The position numbers were made by a program, and so were the translations under genes. A stretch of 7,702 nt of DNA from Mollicutes bacterium. GTDB lineage: Bacteria > Bacillota_I > Bacilli_A > Izemoplasmatales > Izemoplasmataceae. The stretch lies in contig PUKL01000111.1 of the NCBI GenBank assembly GCA_003552275.1, positions 1 to 7,702 on the forward strand, written 5' to 3'. The stretch's first letter is position 1. Each line of letters opens with the position of its first letter. This document shows positions 1-5,630 of the stretch, piece by piece. Under the pieces are notes generated by a model. The model was not told the DNA's origin and did not search any database. It was given only the letters and a program-made list of their open reading frames with translations.

Positions 1-36
1 CAAGGAAGAGAAAATCCGTTTCCTTGCAAAGGAGGG
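1..36 (+). promoter_or_regulatory. Leader hairpin and Shine-Dalgarno of the DJ-1 gene
   Basis: CAAGGAA (1-7) and TTCCTTG (20-26) form a perfect 7-bp inverted repeat with a 12-base loop, directly before the Shine-Dalgarno AAAGGAGG (28-35). The TCCTT at 21-25 can instead pair with AAGGA at 29-33, which covers the ribosome site. The two pairings exclude each other. The inverted repeat is seen; any switching role is inference, and what lies further upstream is outside the window. Confidence 0.4.
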
Positions 37-42
37 ATGAGT

Positions 43-588
43 GTGAAAGGACTGCTGTTGCTCGCCAATGATGTCGAGGACATTGAAGCGCTCGGTACGA
101 GAGCGCTCCTCATACGGGCGGGTTTCGATATCGTCACCATGACGTTCGAAAAGAGCCTCACCGTCCGCACCAGCTATGGCCTGTCGGTGAAAGCCGACAA
201 GAACGGCAAGGAATTGGATGTCGGTGAATACGACTTCTTGGTCATTCCCGGCGGACCCTATGTCGCGAAGAAGATCGACAAGGAACAAAGCATCAAGAAG
301 CTGGCCAAATCTTTCACCGACAAGAAGAAGACCGTCTGTGCCATCTGTGCGGGACCGCGATTCCTGGCCCGGGCCGGACTCTTGGACAACAAGAAGTTCA
401 CGGCGTTCCCCGGAAGCGAGAAGGATGCGCCGAACGGCATTTATCGTCCCGAGAAGAAGGCCGTGAACCACAAAGGGATCATCACCGCGAGGGGACCGGG
501 GGCCGTCTACGATTTCGTCTACGAGATCGTCGCCGAACTCCAAGGTGCCAAGAAGGCCAAGGCCCTCCTCAAAGACATCCAGTATTGA
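43..588 (+). CDS. DJ-1/PfpI (ThiJ-like) family protein
   Basis: A 181-residue cytoplasmic protein of the DJ-1/PfpI superfamily. Members act as chaperones, glyoxalases or protein/nucleotide deglycases, and the exact activity cannot be told from sequence. Seen: the N-terminal strand MKGLLLLAND with the conserved acidic residue E15 (DJ-1 Glu18 position), the strand YDFLVIPGGP (63-72), the nucleophile elbow AICAGP with Cys102, and the late family motif TARGPGAVYDF (148-158). DJ-1's His126 position appears to be Phe122. Start choice: AAAGGAGGG at 28-36 lies almost against the ATG at 37 but 7 bases before the in-frame GTG at 43, and starting there gives the usual family N terminus. An ATG start at 37 would add two residues. 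The gene is followed 9 bases later by a terminator. Its promoter is outside the window or not recognisable. The family is sure; the biochemical role is open. Confidence 0.9.
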   Translation: MKGLLLLANDVEDIEALGTRALLIRAGFDIVTMTFEKSLTVRTSYGLSVKADKNGKELDVGEYDFLVIPGGPYVAKKIDKEQSIKKLAKSFTDKKKTVCAICAGPRFLARAGLLDNKKFTAFPGSEKDAPNGIYRPEKKAVNHKGIITARGPGAVYDFVYEIVAELQGAKKAKALLKDIQY

Positions 589-596
589 TCACCACG

Positions 597-619
597 AAGA
601 CCGCGCGAGCGGTCTTTTT
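597..619 (+). terminator. Intrinsic terminator after the DJ-1 gene
   Basis: AAGACCGC (597-604) and GCGGTCTT (609-616) form a perfect 8-bp stem closed by the GNRA-type tetraloop GCGA and run straight into TTTTT (615-619). It lies 9 bases past the stop codon. Confidence 0.93.
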
Positions 620-622
620 CAT

Positions 623-651
623 TTGCGCTCGACTATCATCTGTGGTATGAT
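623..651 (+). promoter_or_regulatory. Promoter of the lipoprotein gene
   Basis: TTGCGC (623-628, 3 of 6 to the -35 consensus), a 17-base spacer, and TATGAT (646-651) preceded by TGG, which makes an extended -10 (TGGTATGAT at 643-651). It stands between the preceding terminator and the ribosome site AAAGGTGAT (669-677), about 30 bases before the start codon. Confidence 0.65.
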
Positions 652-682
652 ACCCTGTTACGATAAAGAAAGGTGATCCGTC

Positions 683-1771
683 ATGAAAAAAGTGTTTTTG
701 ACAACGATATTATTGTTTTCCGCTTTTATCCTCGCCGCCTGTGGCCCGGCCGAAGTGGAACTGCCCGACCTCCACGGTTATGACGAGTGGGAAATCCGGG
801 ACATTCTCGAAGAGAAAGGCTTGGAAGCCTCCTTCTTCGTCGATCAGAGCACGGACAAAGAAAGACCCAATGTCTTCATCCGTTACTACGACCACAACAC
901 CGGCGATATCGTGTATGAGGGGGACCGCATCACCATCGTCGTGAGCAGCGACCTCATCGATGAAGAGCCGCCCGAGCCCGCGCCCCTGACTCCGCTCGAT
1001 CCCGACGGCCATTTCACCGCCATGTATGATGTCGCTCTCTATATCGACACGTTCGGTACCCTGCCCGAGAACTACATCACCTTGGACGAGGCCTTGGATA
1101 TGGGTTACGACCCCGATGAAGACATCCTCGGCGATGTGGCCGAAGGCCTGAGCATCGGTGGCGACGAGTTCGACCCGACCGACCACGACATCCTGCCGAA
1201 CGGTGACGAAAGGACCTATTTCATCGCCGATGTGAACCATGAAGAGGGCGAAAGGGCCGACGAGTTCCTCGTCTTTTCCGACGACGGTCTCGTTTATCAC
1301 ACGGCCGACGATTTCGAGACGTTCGACCAACTCTTCGGCACGGAAGAACATCCGCCTCTCGATCCCGACGGCCGCTACACGAGCTATCTGGACGTGGCGC
1401 TCTACATCCGCACGTTCGGTAAACTCCCCCCGAACTACTATATCCGTTACCCGCAGGATAAGTCATTCTATGAGAACACCTACGGCTATCTGCCCGATCT
1501 CTACGACGACCACGACTTCCCGCCCGACCTCGTCGATCTGCGCAACGAATACGGCGAAGACGCCTATTTCGGCTATTGGCACTTTTCGAACCATGCCGGG
1601 CAGCTGCCTTTCGACTGGGAGTTCCGGATTGCCGACACCCGCATCGGCGGGGCCGGCTATTCCCGCGGCAACTATCGTTTCGTCTTCTCCCCCGAAGCAA
1701 GAATCGTCTATTACACCGAAGACCACTTCGACACCTACGAGATCCTCTATGGCGACGCGCGGGGAGATTGA
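683..1771 (+). CDS. Lipoprotein with PASTA and two barnase-like domains
   Basis: A 362-residue predicted surface lipoprotein. Residues 1-20 are a lipoprotein signal peptide: KK, a hydrophobic core, lipobox LAAC and lipidated Cys20. Residues 26-89 resemble a PASTA domain (LPDLHGYDEWEIRDIL start, VYEGDRITIVVSS end). Residues 105-219 match microbial ribonuclease barnase along its length: DVALYIDTFGTLPENYIT, SIGGDEF, an ADVN strand and the TADDFETF end. Residues 226-357 are a second, more diverged copy with a longer middle and the TEDHFDTY end. By alignment from memory to barnase (K27, E73, R83, R87, H102), copy one has L134, I181, R191, F195, D210; copy two has R255, I316, R328, R332, H348. The catalytic Glu is thus absent in both copies. 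The start is fixed by AAAGGTGAT and the signal peptide. No barstar-like gene is adjacent. Probably a binding or structural RNase-fold protein; ligand unknown. Confidence 0.93.
   Translation: MKKVFLTTILLFSAFILAACGPAEVELPDLHGYDEWEIRDILEEKGLEASFFVDQSTDKERPNVFIRYYDHNTGDIVYEGDRITIVVSSDLIDEEPPEPAPLTPLDPDGHFTAMYDVALYIDTFGTLPENYITLDEALDMGYDPDEDILGDVAEGLSIGGDEFDPTDHDILPNGDERTYFIADVNHEEGERADEFLVFSDDGLVYHTADDFETFDQLFGTEEHPPLDPDGRYTSYLDVALYIRTFGKLPPNYYIRYPQDKSFYENTYGYLPDLYDDHDFPPDLVDLRNEYGEDAYFGYWHFSNHAGQLPFDWEFRIADTRIGGAGYSRGNYRFVFSPEARIVYYTEDHFDTYEILYGDARGD
995..1753 (+). repeat. Tandem intragenic duplication (barnase-like units)
   Basis: Two units inside the lipoprotein gene begin at 995 and 1358, 363 bases (121 codons) apart and in frame. 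Both open with the same 16 bases, CTCGATCCCGACGGCC, and encode PLDPDG(H/R)(F/Y)T, then DVALYI, TFG and LP.NY. Similarity falls in the middle of the units and returns at the ends. This marks a domain duplication followed by divergence. Confidence 0.8.
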
Positions 1772-1787
1772 TCGCCCACCCGTACCG

Positions 1788-1819
1788 ACGCGCCTTCTCG
1801 CGAAAGAAGGCGCGTTTTT
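1788..1819 (+). terminator. Intrinsic terminator after the lipoprotein gene
   Basis: ACGCGCCTTC (1788-1797) and GAAGGCGCGT (1806-1815) are perfectly complementary; one more T-A pair closes a CGCGAA loop, and TTTTT follows at 1815-1819. It starts 16 bases after the stop codon. Confidence 0.94.
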
Positions 1820-1830
1820 CTTGGGTGAGG

Positions 1831-1859
1831 TGTTCAGCACGCGGCACTTTTGGTATAAT
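1831..1859 (+). promoter_or_regulatory. Promoter of the EamA transporter gene
   Basis: TGGTATAAT (1851-1859) is a consensus -10 box with the extended TGn element. The 17-base-spaced -35 candidate TGTTCA (1831-1836) is poor (3 of 6), so the extended -10 probably carries the recognition. It lies between the terminator and the ribosome site GGAGG (1883-1887). Confidence 0.75.
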
Positions 1860-1893
1860 GCACATTGTGGAAATCCCGTTCCGGAGGTAACTC

Positions 1894-2820
1894 ATGACAA
1901 ACAAAGCGCATCTTGCCGGAATCGCTTTCGCCGTGATTTTCGGATTCACGTTCATGTTCTCGAAGACGGCCTTGGACCATGTCCCTCCCATGGGTCTCAT
2001 CGCCTACCGTTTTCTTGTGGCTTTCTTGGCTTTCGAAGCGCTCCGTTTGACGGGCGTCGTGAAGATCCGTTTCGGAAAAGCCACACCGGGAGTGCTTTTG
2101 CCTGTCGTCATCCTCCAACCCGTCCTCTATTTCCTCTTCGAGACCTACGGACTCGACCGGACGACAAGCGGGGAGGCGGGGATGATGATCGCCCTCATCC
2201 CGATCTTCGTGAGCATTTTCGGCGCGCTCCTACTCAAGGAGAAGCCCCGCAAGCTCCAAGTGTTCTTCATCTTCCTTTCCGTGAGCGGCATCATCCTCAT
2301 CCAGATTTTCAAGCTCGCCGATGAACTCGCCGTGAACACGGCGGGACTCTTGTTGTTGTTCGGGGCCGTGCTATCGGCCGCTCTTTTCAATATCGCCTCC
2401 CGCAACGCCTCCCGCACTCTCCGGGCCCATGAGACGACCTACTTCATGATGCTCGTGGGCGCCGTGACCTTCAACGTCGTCCACCTCATCACGCTCGCCG
2501 CCCGAGGACGGGTGGCCGAGTATCTGGAACCCTTCACCACCCGGGAGCTGGTCATACCGGTGCTGTATCTCGGCATCGCCGCCTCGATCGGGGGTTTCTT
2601 CCTTCTGAACTATGCCCTGGGCCGCCTGCAGGCCCACGTCATCAGCATCTATGCGAATCTCGCCACCGTGACGGCCATCGCCGCGGGCGCGCTCTTCCTG
2701 TCCGAGCCAATCAGGCCCTACCATGTCATCGGGGCATTGATGATCGTCATAGGCGTCTATGGCGTCGTGCGGACGAACCGTCCGCCGAAACGTGTCGTAG
2801 GGGGACGCAATCAAGGTTGA
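1894..2820 (+). CDS. EamA/DMT-superfamily membrane transporter
   Basis: A 308-residue inner-membrane protein of the drug/metabolite transporter superfamily (EamA type, the RhaT/YdcZ-like group). Ten hydrophobic segments are spread over two similar halves, roughly residues 6-133 and 150-292. The first half shows the typical start (GIAFAVIFGFTFMFSK, then AYRFLVAFLAF) and the SGEAGMMIALIPIFVSIFGA helix followed by LLKEKP. The second half has the equivalent ANLATVTAIAAGALFLSEPI segment near residues 255-274. The tail is basic (RPPKRVVGGRNQG) and probably cytoplasmic. Length is normal for the family. The start has GGAGG 6 bases upstream. Substrates in this family range over amino acids, nucleosides and other metabolites, and none can be assigned here. 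No clear terminator follows; the next promoter begins within 10 bases of the stop. Confidence 0.93.
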   Translation: MTNKAHLAGIAFAVIFGFTFMFSKTALDHVPPMGLIAYRFLVAFLAFEALRLTGVVKIRFGKATPGVLLPVVILQPVLYFLFETYGLDRTTSGEAGMMIALIPIFVSIFGALLLKEKPRKLQVFFIFLSVSGIILIQIFKLADELAVNTAGLLLLFGAVLSAALFNIASRNASRTLRAHETTYFMMLVGAVTFNVVHLITLAARGRVAEYLEPFTTRELVIPVLYLGIAASIGGFFLLNYALGRLQAHVISIYANLATVTAIAAGALFLSEPIRPYHVIGALMIVIGVYGVVRTNRPPKRVVGGRNQG

Positions 2821-2828
2821 AGCGCCCC

Positions 2829-2857
2829 TTTCCAAGAAGAGGATTATGTTGTATAAT
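2829..2857 (+). promoter_or_regulatory. Promoter of the 90-residue membrane protein gene
   Basis: TTTCCA (2829-2834, 4 of 6 to TTGACA), a 17-base spacer and the consensus TATAAT (2852-2857). It begins 8 bases after the transporter stop. A leader of about 60 bases follows, in which GGTGT (2864-2868) and ACACC (2898-2902) could pair. Confidence 0.8.
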
Positions 2858-2926
2858 ATAGAAGGTGTTTCGGGGACGTGTTTCGCCACCGAGAGCGACA
2901 CCATGTACCAGAGAGGAGGTTACATC

Positions 2927-3199
2927 ATGCCATTGATACTTGTGTATATCGGACATGTCATATTCGGCATCTGGGCCGGTATCATCACCTCGGGCGGCAG
3001 CGACAGAGACCACGAGGTTGTAGCGGTTCTTGTCTTCATCGCGATGCTGACCTCTGCCATTTCACTCTTCTTCGCCCATTTCGCGCATATTTTCAGTGTC
3101 TTCATCGTATGGTTGGTGGCCGCTTTTCTCGCCAGCGAAGCGGCAAAACTCATCCGCAGTTGGCGTGAAGGTTCCGACGAAGACGGAGAAGATTTGTGA
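2927..3199 (+). CDS. Small three-helix membrane protein, unknown function
   Basis: A 90-residue integral membrane protein that I do not recognise as a named family. Three hydrophobic stretches are visible: about residues 2-21 (LILVYIGHVIFGIWAGII), 31-50 and 53-70. A short polar loop, SGGSDRDHE, lies between the first two. A histidine occurs at position 10, and two more (H51, H54) sit between helices 2 and 3. The C terminus is charged, ending in the acidic EGSDEDGEDL. Start choice: AGAGGAGGT (2911-2919) lies 7 bases before the ATG at 2927. The in-frame ATG at 2846 lies upstream of and against the -10 box, so it cannot be the start of the transcript. The gene has its own promoter and a strong terminator, so it is probably a single-gene unit. 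It could be a small membrane regulator or a complex subunit; nothing in the context decides this. Confidence 0.85.
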   Translation: MPLILVYIGHVIFGIWAGIITSGGSDRDHEVVAVLVFIAMLTSAISLFFAHFAHIFSVFIVWLVAAFLASEAAKLIRSWREGSDEDGEDL

Positions 3200-3220
3200 A
3201 TCGTTTTTCGTAGAGGCCCC

Positions 3221-3244
3221 AAGCGTCCGCAAGGACGCTTTTTT
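3221..3244 (+). terminator. Intrinsic terminator after the 90-residue gene
   Basis: AAGCGTCC (3221-3228) and GGACGCTT (3233-3240) form a perfect 8-bp stem with a GCAA (GNRA) tetraloop and run into a T tract ending at 3244. It lies 21 bases past the stop codon. Confidence 0.94.
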
Positions 3245-3279
3245 CATGGATGCTTCCCGTGATGGCGGACAAAGAGGCA

Positions 3280-3288
3280 TGGTATAAT
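3280..3288 (+). promoter_or_regulatory. Extended -10 promoter of rtcB
   Basis: TGGTATAAT at 3280-3288 is a perfect extended -10. No good -35 is found 16-18 bases upstream (TGATGG at 3260-3265). The ATG at 3287 overlaps this box, which rules it out as the rtcB start and supports the ATG at 3323. Confidence 0.75.
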
Positions 3289-3322
3289 GGAAGTGACCGA
3301 GAAAGGTCGGGAGGTGGAAGAC

Positions 3323-4423
3323 ATGTTGCGTCTGAAGGGCAGATACAACGAGGCCGTCGTCTTCACCGACAAACTCGAACCGCAGACGGAAGCGCAGATC
3401 ATCGATCTGCTCGACCGCAAGGATTTTGCCGAGAACAAGATCCGGATCATGCCCGATGTCCATATGGGAAAAGGGTGCGTGATCGGCCTCAGCATGGACC
3501 TTTTGGACCGTATCGCCCCGAACCTCGTGGGCGTCGATATCGGTTGTGGTGTCCTCACTCTCGTCTTGCGGGAGCGCCGTCTCGACCCGGCCGAACTCGA
3601 CAGAACGATCCGTCACCATGTCCCGAGCGGATTCTCCATCCACCGCGACGCAGGGGAAGGCCGCCAAGAACTCGCCCGCGAGATCGGCATCGACAAAGTA
3701 AAGGCGCGTGTGGACAGGGACCGGGCCGTGAAAAGCCTCGGGACGTTGGGCGGCGGCAACCATTTCATCGAGCTCGGTCGCAGTGTTTCGGGGGAGCTTT
3801 ATCTCTTCGTCCACAGCGGCAGCCGCCATTTCGGCTTTCAGATCGCCAACCACCATCAAAAAAAGGCCGCCGAAAAGACCCATGCCAAAGGGGCCGACCG
3901 CGACCTGGCCTGTCTCGAAGGGAAGGACCTCTCGGACTATCTTTCCGACATGGCCGTCGCGCAACGCTATGCGGCCGAGAACAGGCGCCGGATCGCCCGC
4001 GCGATTCTCGACCGCATGGGCCTTTCTGTCCAAGAGGAGTTCGACACCGTCCACAACTATATCGACATGAAGGACAGGATCGTCCGCAAAGGCGCCGTCC
4101 GTGCCCACAAAGGCGAAAAAATCGTCATCCCCCTCAACATGAAAGACGGCACCATCATCGCCGAGGGGAAAGGCGCCCCCGAATGGAACATGACCGCTCC
4201 GCACGGCGCGGGCAGACTCTACAGCCGCCGGGAGGCCAAGCGTATCCTCTCTTTGAAGGAGTTCACGGAAAGCATGGCGGACATCTACACGACCTCGGTC
4301 GGAAAAAAGACCATCGACGAAGCGCCGATGGCCTACAAAAAGAAAGAAGCGATCCTCGCCCATGCCGAGGAGACGGTGGAAGTCCTGGAGATCGTCCGCC
4401 CCCTTTACAATTTCAAAGCCTGA
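3323..4423 (+). CDS. rtcB: RtcB-family RNA-splicing ligase
   Basis: A 366-residue cytoplasmic RNA ligase. RtcB joins RNA 2',3'-cyclic phosphate or 3'-phosphate ends to 5'-hydroxyl ends, using GTP and Mn2+ through a guanylylated histidine. Landmarks present: MPDVHMGKGCVIG (43-55); the metal site GVDIGCG with D72 and C75; GGGNHFIE with N146 and H147; VHSGSRHFG with H164; HNYID (244-248); and the guanylylation motif PHGAGR with H294. All expected metal and nucleotide ligands appear intact. It belongs to the shorter bacterial form, somewhat shorter than the E. coli enzyme of about 408 residues. The start ATG has GGAGG (3310-3314) 8 bases upstream; the earlier in-frame ATG sits in the -10 box. No archease, rtcA or rtcR gene is adjacent. 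Likely roles are tRNA or rRNA repair after ribonuclease damage. Its stop abuts that of the convergent gene, with no terminator. Confidence 0.95.
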   Translation: MLRLKGRYNEAVVFTDKLEPQTEAQIIDLLDRKDFAENKIRIMPDVHMGKGCVIGLSMDLLDRIAPNLVGVDIGCGVLTLVLRERRLDPAELDRTIRHHVPSGFSIHRDAGEGRQELAREIGIDKVKARVDRDRAVKSLGTLGGGNHFIELGRSVSGELYLFVHSGSRHFGFQIANHHQKKAAEKTHAKGADRDLACLEGKDLSDYLSDMAVAQRYAAENRRRIARAILDRMGLSVQEEFDTVHNYIDMKDRIVRKGAVRAHKGEKIVIPLNMKDGTIIAEGKGAPEWNMTAPHGAGRLYSRREAKRILSLKEFTESMADIYTTSVGKKTIDEAPMAYKKKEAILAHAEETVEVLEIVRPLYNFKA

Positions 4424-5038
4424 TCAACGTTTCCGCGGCGGCCCGAACCACTTGCGGGTTTTAGCGCGGTAGGCCGGATAGCTTTCGGGGAACTCTTGGG
4501 CGAGTTTTTGCTCCTCTTTGTGGCTCTGGTGGTGGAAGGCGGCCGTCACGAAAAGGAGCGACCCCAGAAAGAAGGGGTTCGGATACACGAGAAAGCATCC
4601 CCCGAAAAACAGGATCACCGCCAGATAGACGGGATTGCGGGAAAAGCGGAAGATGCCGTCCGTGATGAGCGTTTCGGTCTCCCCTTCCTCGATGCCGATC
4701 CGGAAGGCGTCCCGGAAGGCGGCCAATGCGAAAGAGAAGACGATGATCGCCACGTTCAAGAGGAAGAAGCCGACGACCTTCGTCGCGAGCCCTCCGAAAA
4801 GAAGCAGCGGTTCACCGATACCGGGATAGGGGATGTCGAAGGCGGCCATCACCACGAAGAAAGTCAATAGGACCATCCCGAGCCAAAAAGACCGCTCGAG
4901 ATGCCTTCCGAACCCCCGTTTTCCCTTGCCGAGCTGCACGACCCTCCGTCCCTTCTTCATGAGAAGGACGGTCTTGCCCAGAAGCAGCGTGTAGAATGTG
5001 AACAAGACGATGAGCACATAGATGTCGAAAAAGTCCAT
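4424..5038 (-). CDS. ICMT/PEMT-like membrane methyltransferase
   Basis: A 204-residue multi-spanning protein of the isoprenylcysteine carboxyl methyltransferase / phospholipid methyltransferase superfamily, which transfers a methyl group from S-adenosylmethionine inside the membrane. Hydrophobic segments lie at about residues 4-26, 51-67, 75-107 (probably two helices) and 137-168. The conserved C-terminal half is clear: TDGIFRFSRNPVY (126-138, the R(H/N)P.Y motif), then HHQSHKEEQKL (169-179) and FPESYPAYRAKTRKW. These form the cofactor and substrate site in the family. Bacterial members act on various small molecules or lipids, and prenylcysteine is unlikely to be the substrate here. The ATG is preceded on the minus strand by AAAGGGG (plus 5044-5050). 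No convincing minus-strand promoter was found, although an inverted repeat at 5064-5081 lies just upstream. It converges with rtcB, their stops forming TGATCA. Confidence 0.88.
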   Translation of the reverse strand: MDFFDIYVLIVLFTFYTLLLGKTVLLMKKGRRVVQLGKGKRGFGRHLERSFWLGMVLLTFFVVMAAFDIPYPGIGEPLLLFGGLATKVVGFFLLNVAIIVFSFALAAFRDAFRIGIEEGETETLITDGIFRFSRNPVYLAVILFFGGCFLVYPNPFFLGSLLFVTAAFHHQSHKEEQKLAQEFPESYPAYRAKTRKWFGPPRKR

Positions 5039-5063
5039 GGACGCCCCTTTCTGGGAAGATGAC

Positions 5064-5081
5064 GACGATTGTTGTATCGTC
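5064..5081. repeat. Inverted repeat between divergent genes
   Basis: GACGAT (5064-5069), a 6-base spacer TGTTGT, and ATCGTC (5076-5081) form a perfect 6-6-6 inverted repeat in the 116-bp divergent region. A further GACGAT half-site is at 5130-5135. It may be an operator shared by both genes; this rests on position alone. Confidence 0.35.
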
Positions 5082-5082
5082 C

Positions 5083-5111
5083 TTCCCTAAGATGCGGTTT
5101 TCTTGTACAAT
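5083..5111 (+). promoter_or_regulatory. Possible promoter of the 85-residue gene
   Basis: TACAAT (5106-5111, 5 of 6 to TATAAT) lies 17 bases after TTCCCT (5083-5088, 3 of 6). It is about 40 bases before the start codon. It is weaker than the other promoters in the window. Confidence 0.45.
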
Positions 5112-5154
5112 GGTATTGGGATTGATTCAGACGATCCCACAAGGAGGAAATGAC

Positions 5155-5412
5155 ATGGGATTCTTGATTTTTCTGGTTTCCATCCTGGTTGTGATGCTCG
5201 CACTCGGCGGCTTGAGCGAATATTCCCGCCGCAAATCGGGGGACAGACCCTCGCATGATGTATCGCAACGCATCGAACACAAGATCGACACGGAGGCACG
5301 TTATTCGGGCAAGAAGAAGCAAAAGAAGGACGACGACGACCCGATGAGCCAGTTCGACCATCTGTTCGAGGAACAAGAGGACCTCTGGGCGAAATACGAC
5401 AAGAAACGGTGA
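5155..5412 (+). CDS. Small single-pass membrane protein, unknown function
   Basis: An 85-residue protein that I do not recognise. Residues 2-20 (GFLIFLVSILVVMLALGGL) form one membrane anchor without a lipobox. They are followed by the basic SEYSRRKSGDR, which would place the rest in the cytoplasm. The tail is highly charged: a lysine-rich run KKKQKKDDDD (53-62), then an acidic and aromatic segment with FDHLFEEQEDLWAKYDKKR (67-85) that could form an amphipathic helix. Start choice: AAGGAGG (5141-5147) lies 7 bases before the ATG at 5155. An in-frame ATG at 5059 lies upstream of the likely -10 box and gives a non-hydrophobic extension, so it was discarded. The gene is followed by about 100 bases without a terminator before the pdxS promoter. 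The layout resembles small membrane-tethered adaptor proteins, but no partner can be named. Confidence 0.82.
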   Translation: MGFLIFLVSILVVMLALGGLSEYSRRKSGDRPSHDVSQRIEHKIDTEARYSGKKKQKKDDDDPMSQFDHLFEEQEDLWAKYDKKR

Positions 5413-5512
5413 ACCGCGCCGCAGTCGCGAATGGACCTTTCGTGATTCTGTTCAGGTGCTTTCAAGCGGCCCCCGACAGCCGCGGTCGCAGGGTGATATT
5501 CCCGTGAAAGGC

Positions 5513-5541
5513 TTTTCAAAAACAGCGATTTACGCTATAAT
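5513..5541 (+). promoter_or_regulatory. Promoter of pdxS
   Basis: TTTTCA (5513-5518, 4 of 6), a 17-base spacer and the consensus TATAAT (5536-5541). The leader would be about 80 bases, ending in the ribosome site AAGGAG (5616-5621). No recognisable riboswitch was found in the leader; GGCAC/GTGCC pairing within it is short. Confidence 0.8.
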
Positions 5542-5630
5542 TGTCGAGTGTGTGCCCCGGCACGGTGTGTTCTTGCATGCTAAACAACGTCTTGCCGGTG
5601 CCATCAAAACCCGATAAGGAGTTGTCTGAC

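Noticed and set aside
1221..2000. 259-codon minus-strand frame across the lipoprotein end, its terminator and the transporter start
   Set aside because: Arg/Ser-rich shadow that crosses a terminator and a promoter.
1239..2324. 361-codon plus-strand frame overlapping the lipoprotein and transporter genes
   Set aside because: Out-of-frame shadow rich in Ser, Thr, Pro and Arg; it crosses a terminator and has no domain.
2821..2851. Possible terminator after the EamA transporter
   Set aside because: No stem of useful length followed by a T tract; the stretch is taken by the next promoter.
3062..4363. 433-codon open frame on the minus strand opposite rtcB
   Set aside because: It is the antisense of a gene with all RtcB motifs; long shadow frames are expected from the GC-rich third positions. 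No ribosome site and no protein-like composition.
683..4423. Idea that the barnase-like protein and RtcB form an RNA damage and repair pair
   Set aside because: Barnase-type cleavage gives ends that RtcB can use, but this protein is exported and lacks catalytic residues, and the genes are separated by two others with their own promoters.
3250..4464. 404-codon plus-strand frame overlapping rtcB
   Set aside because: Out-of-frame Arg/Pro-rich shadow of rtcB.
5418..5490. Imperfect direct repeats GCCGCAGTCGCG (5418-5429) and GCCGCGGTCGCA (5479-5490) upstream of pdxS
   Set aside because: Two mismatches in 12 GC-rich bases; easily due to chance, and no regulator of pdxS is known in the window.
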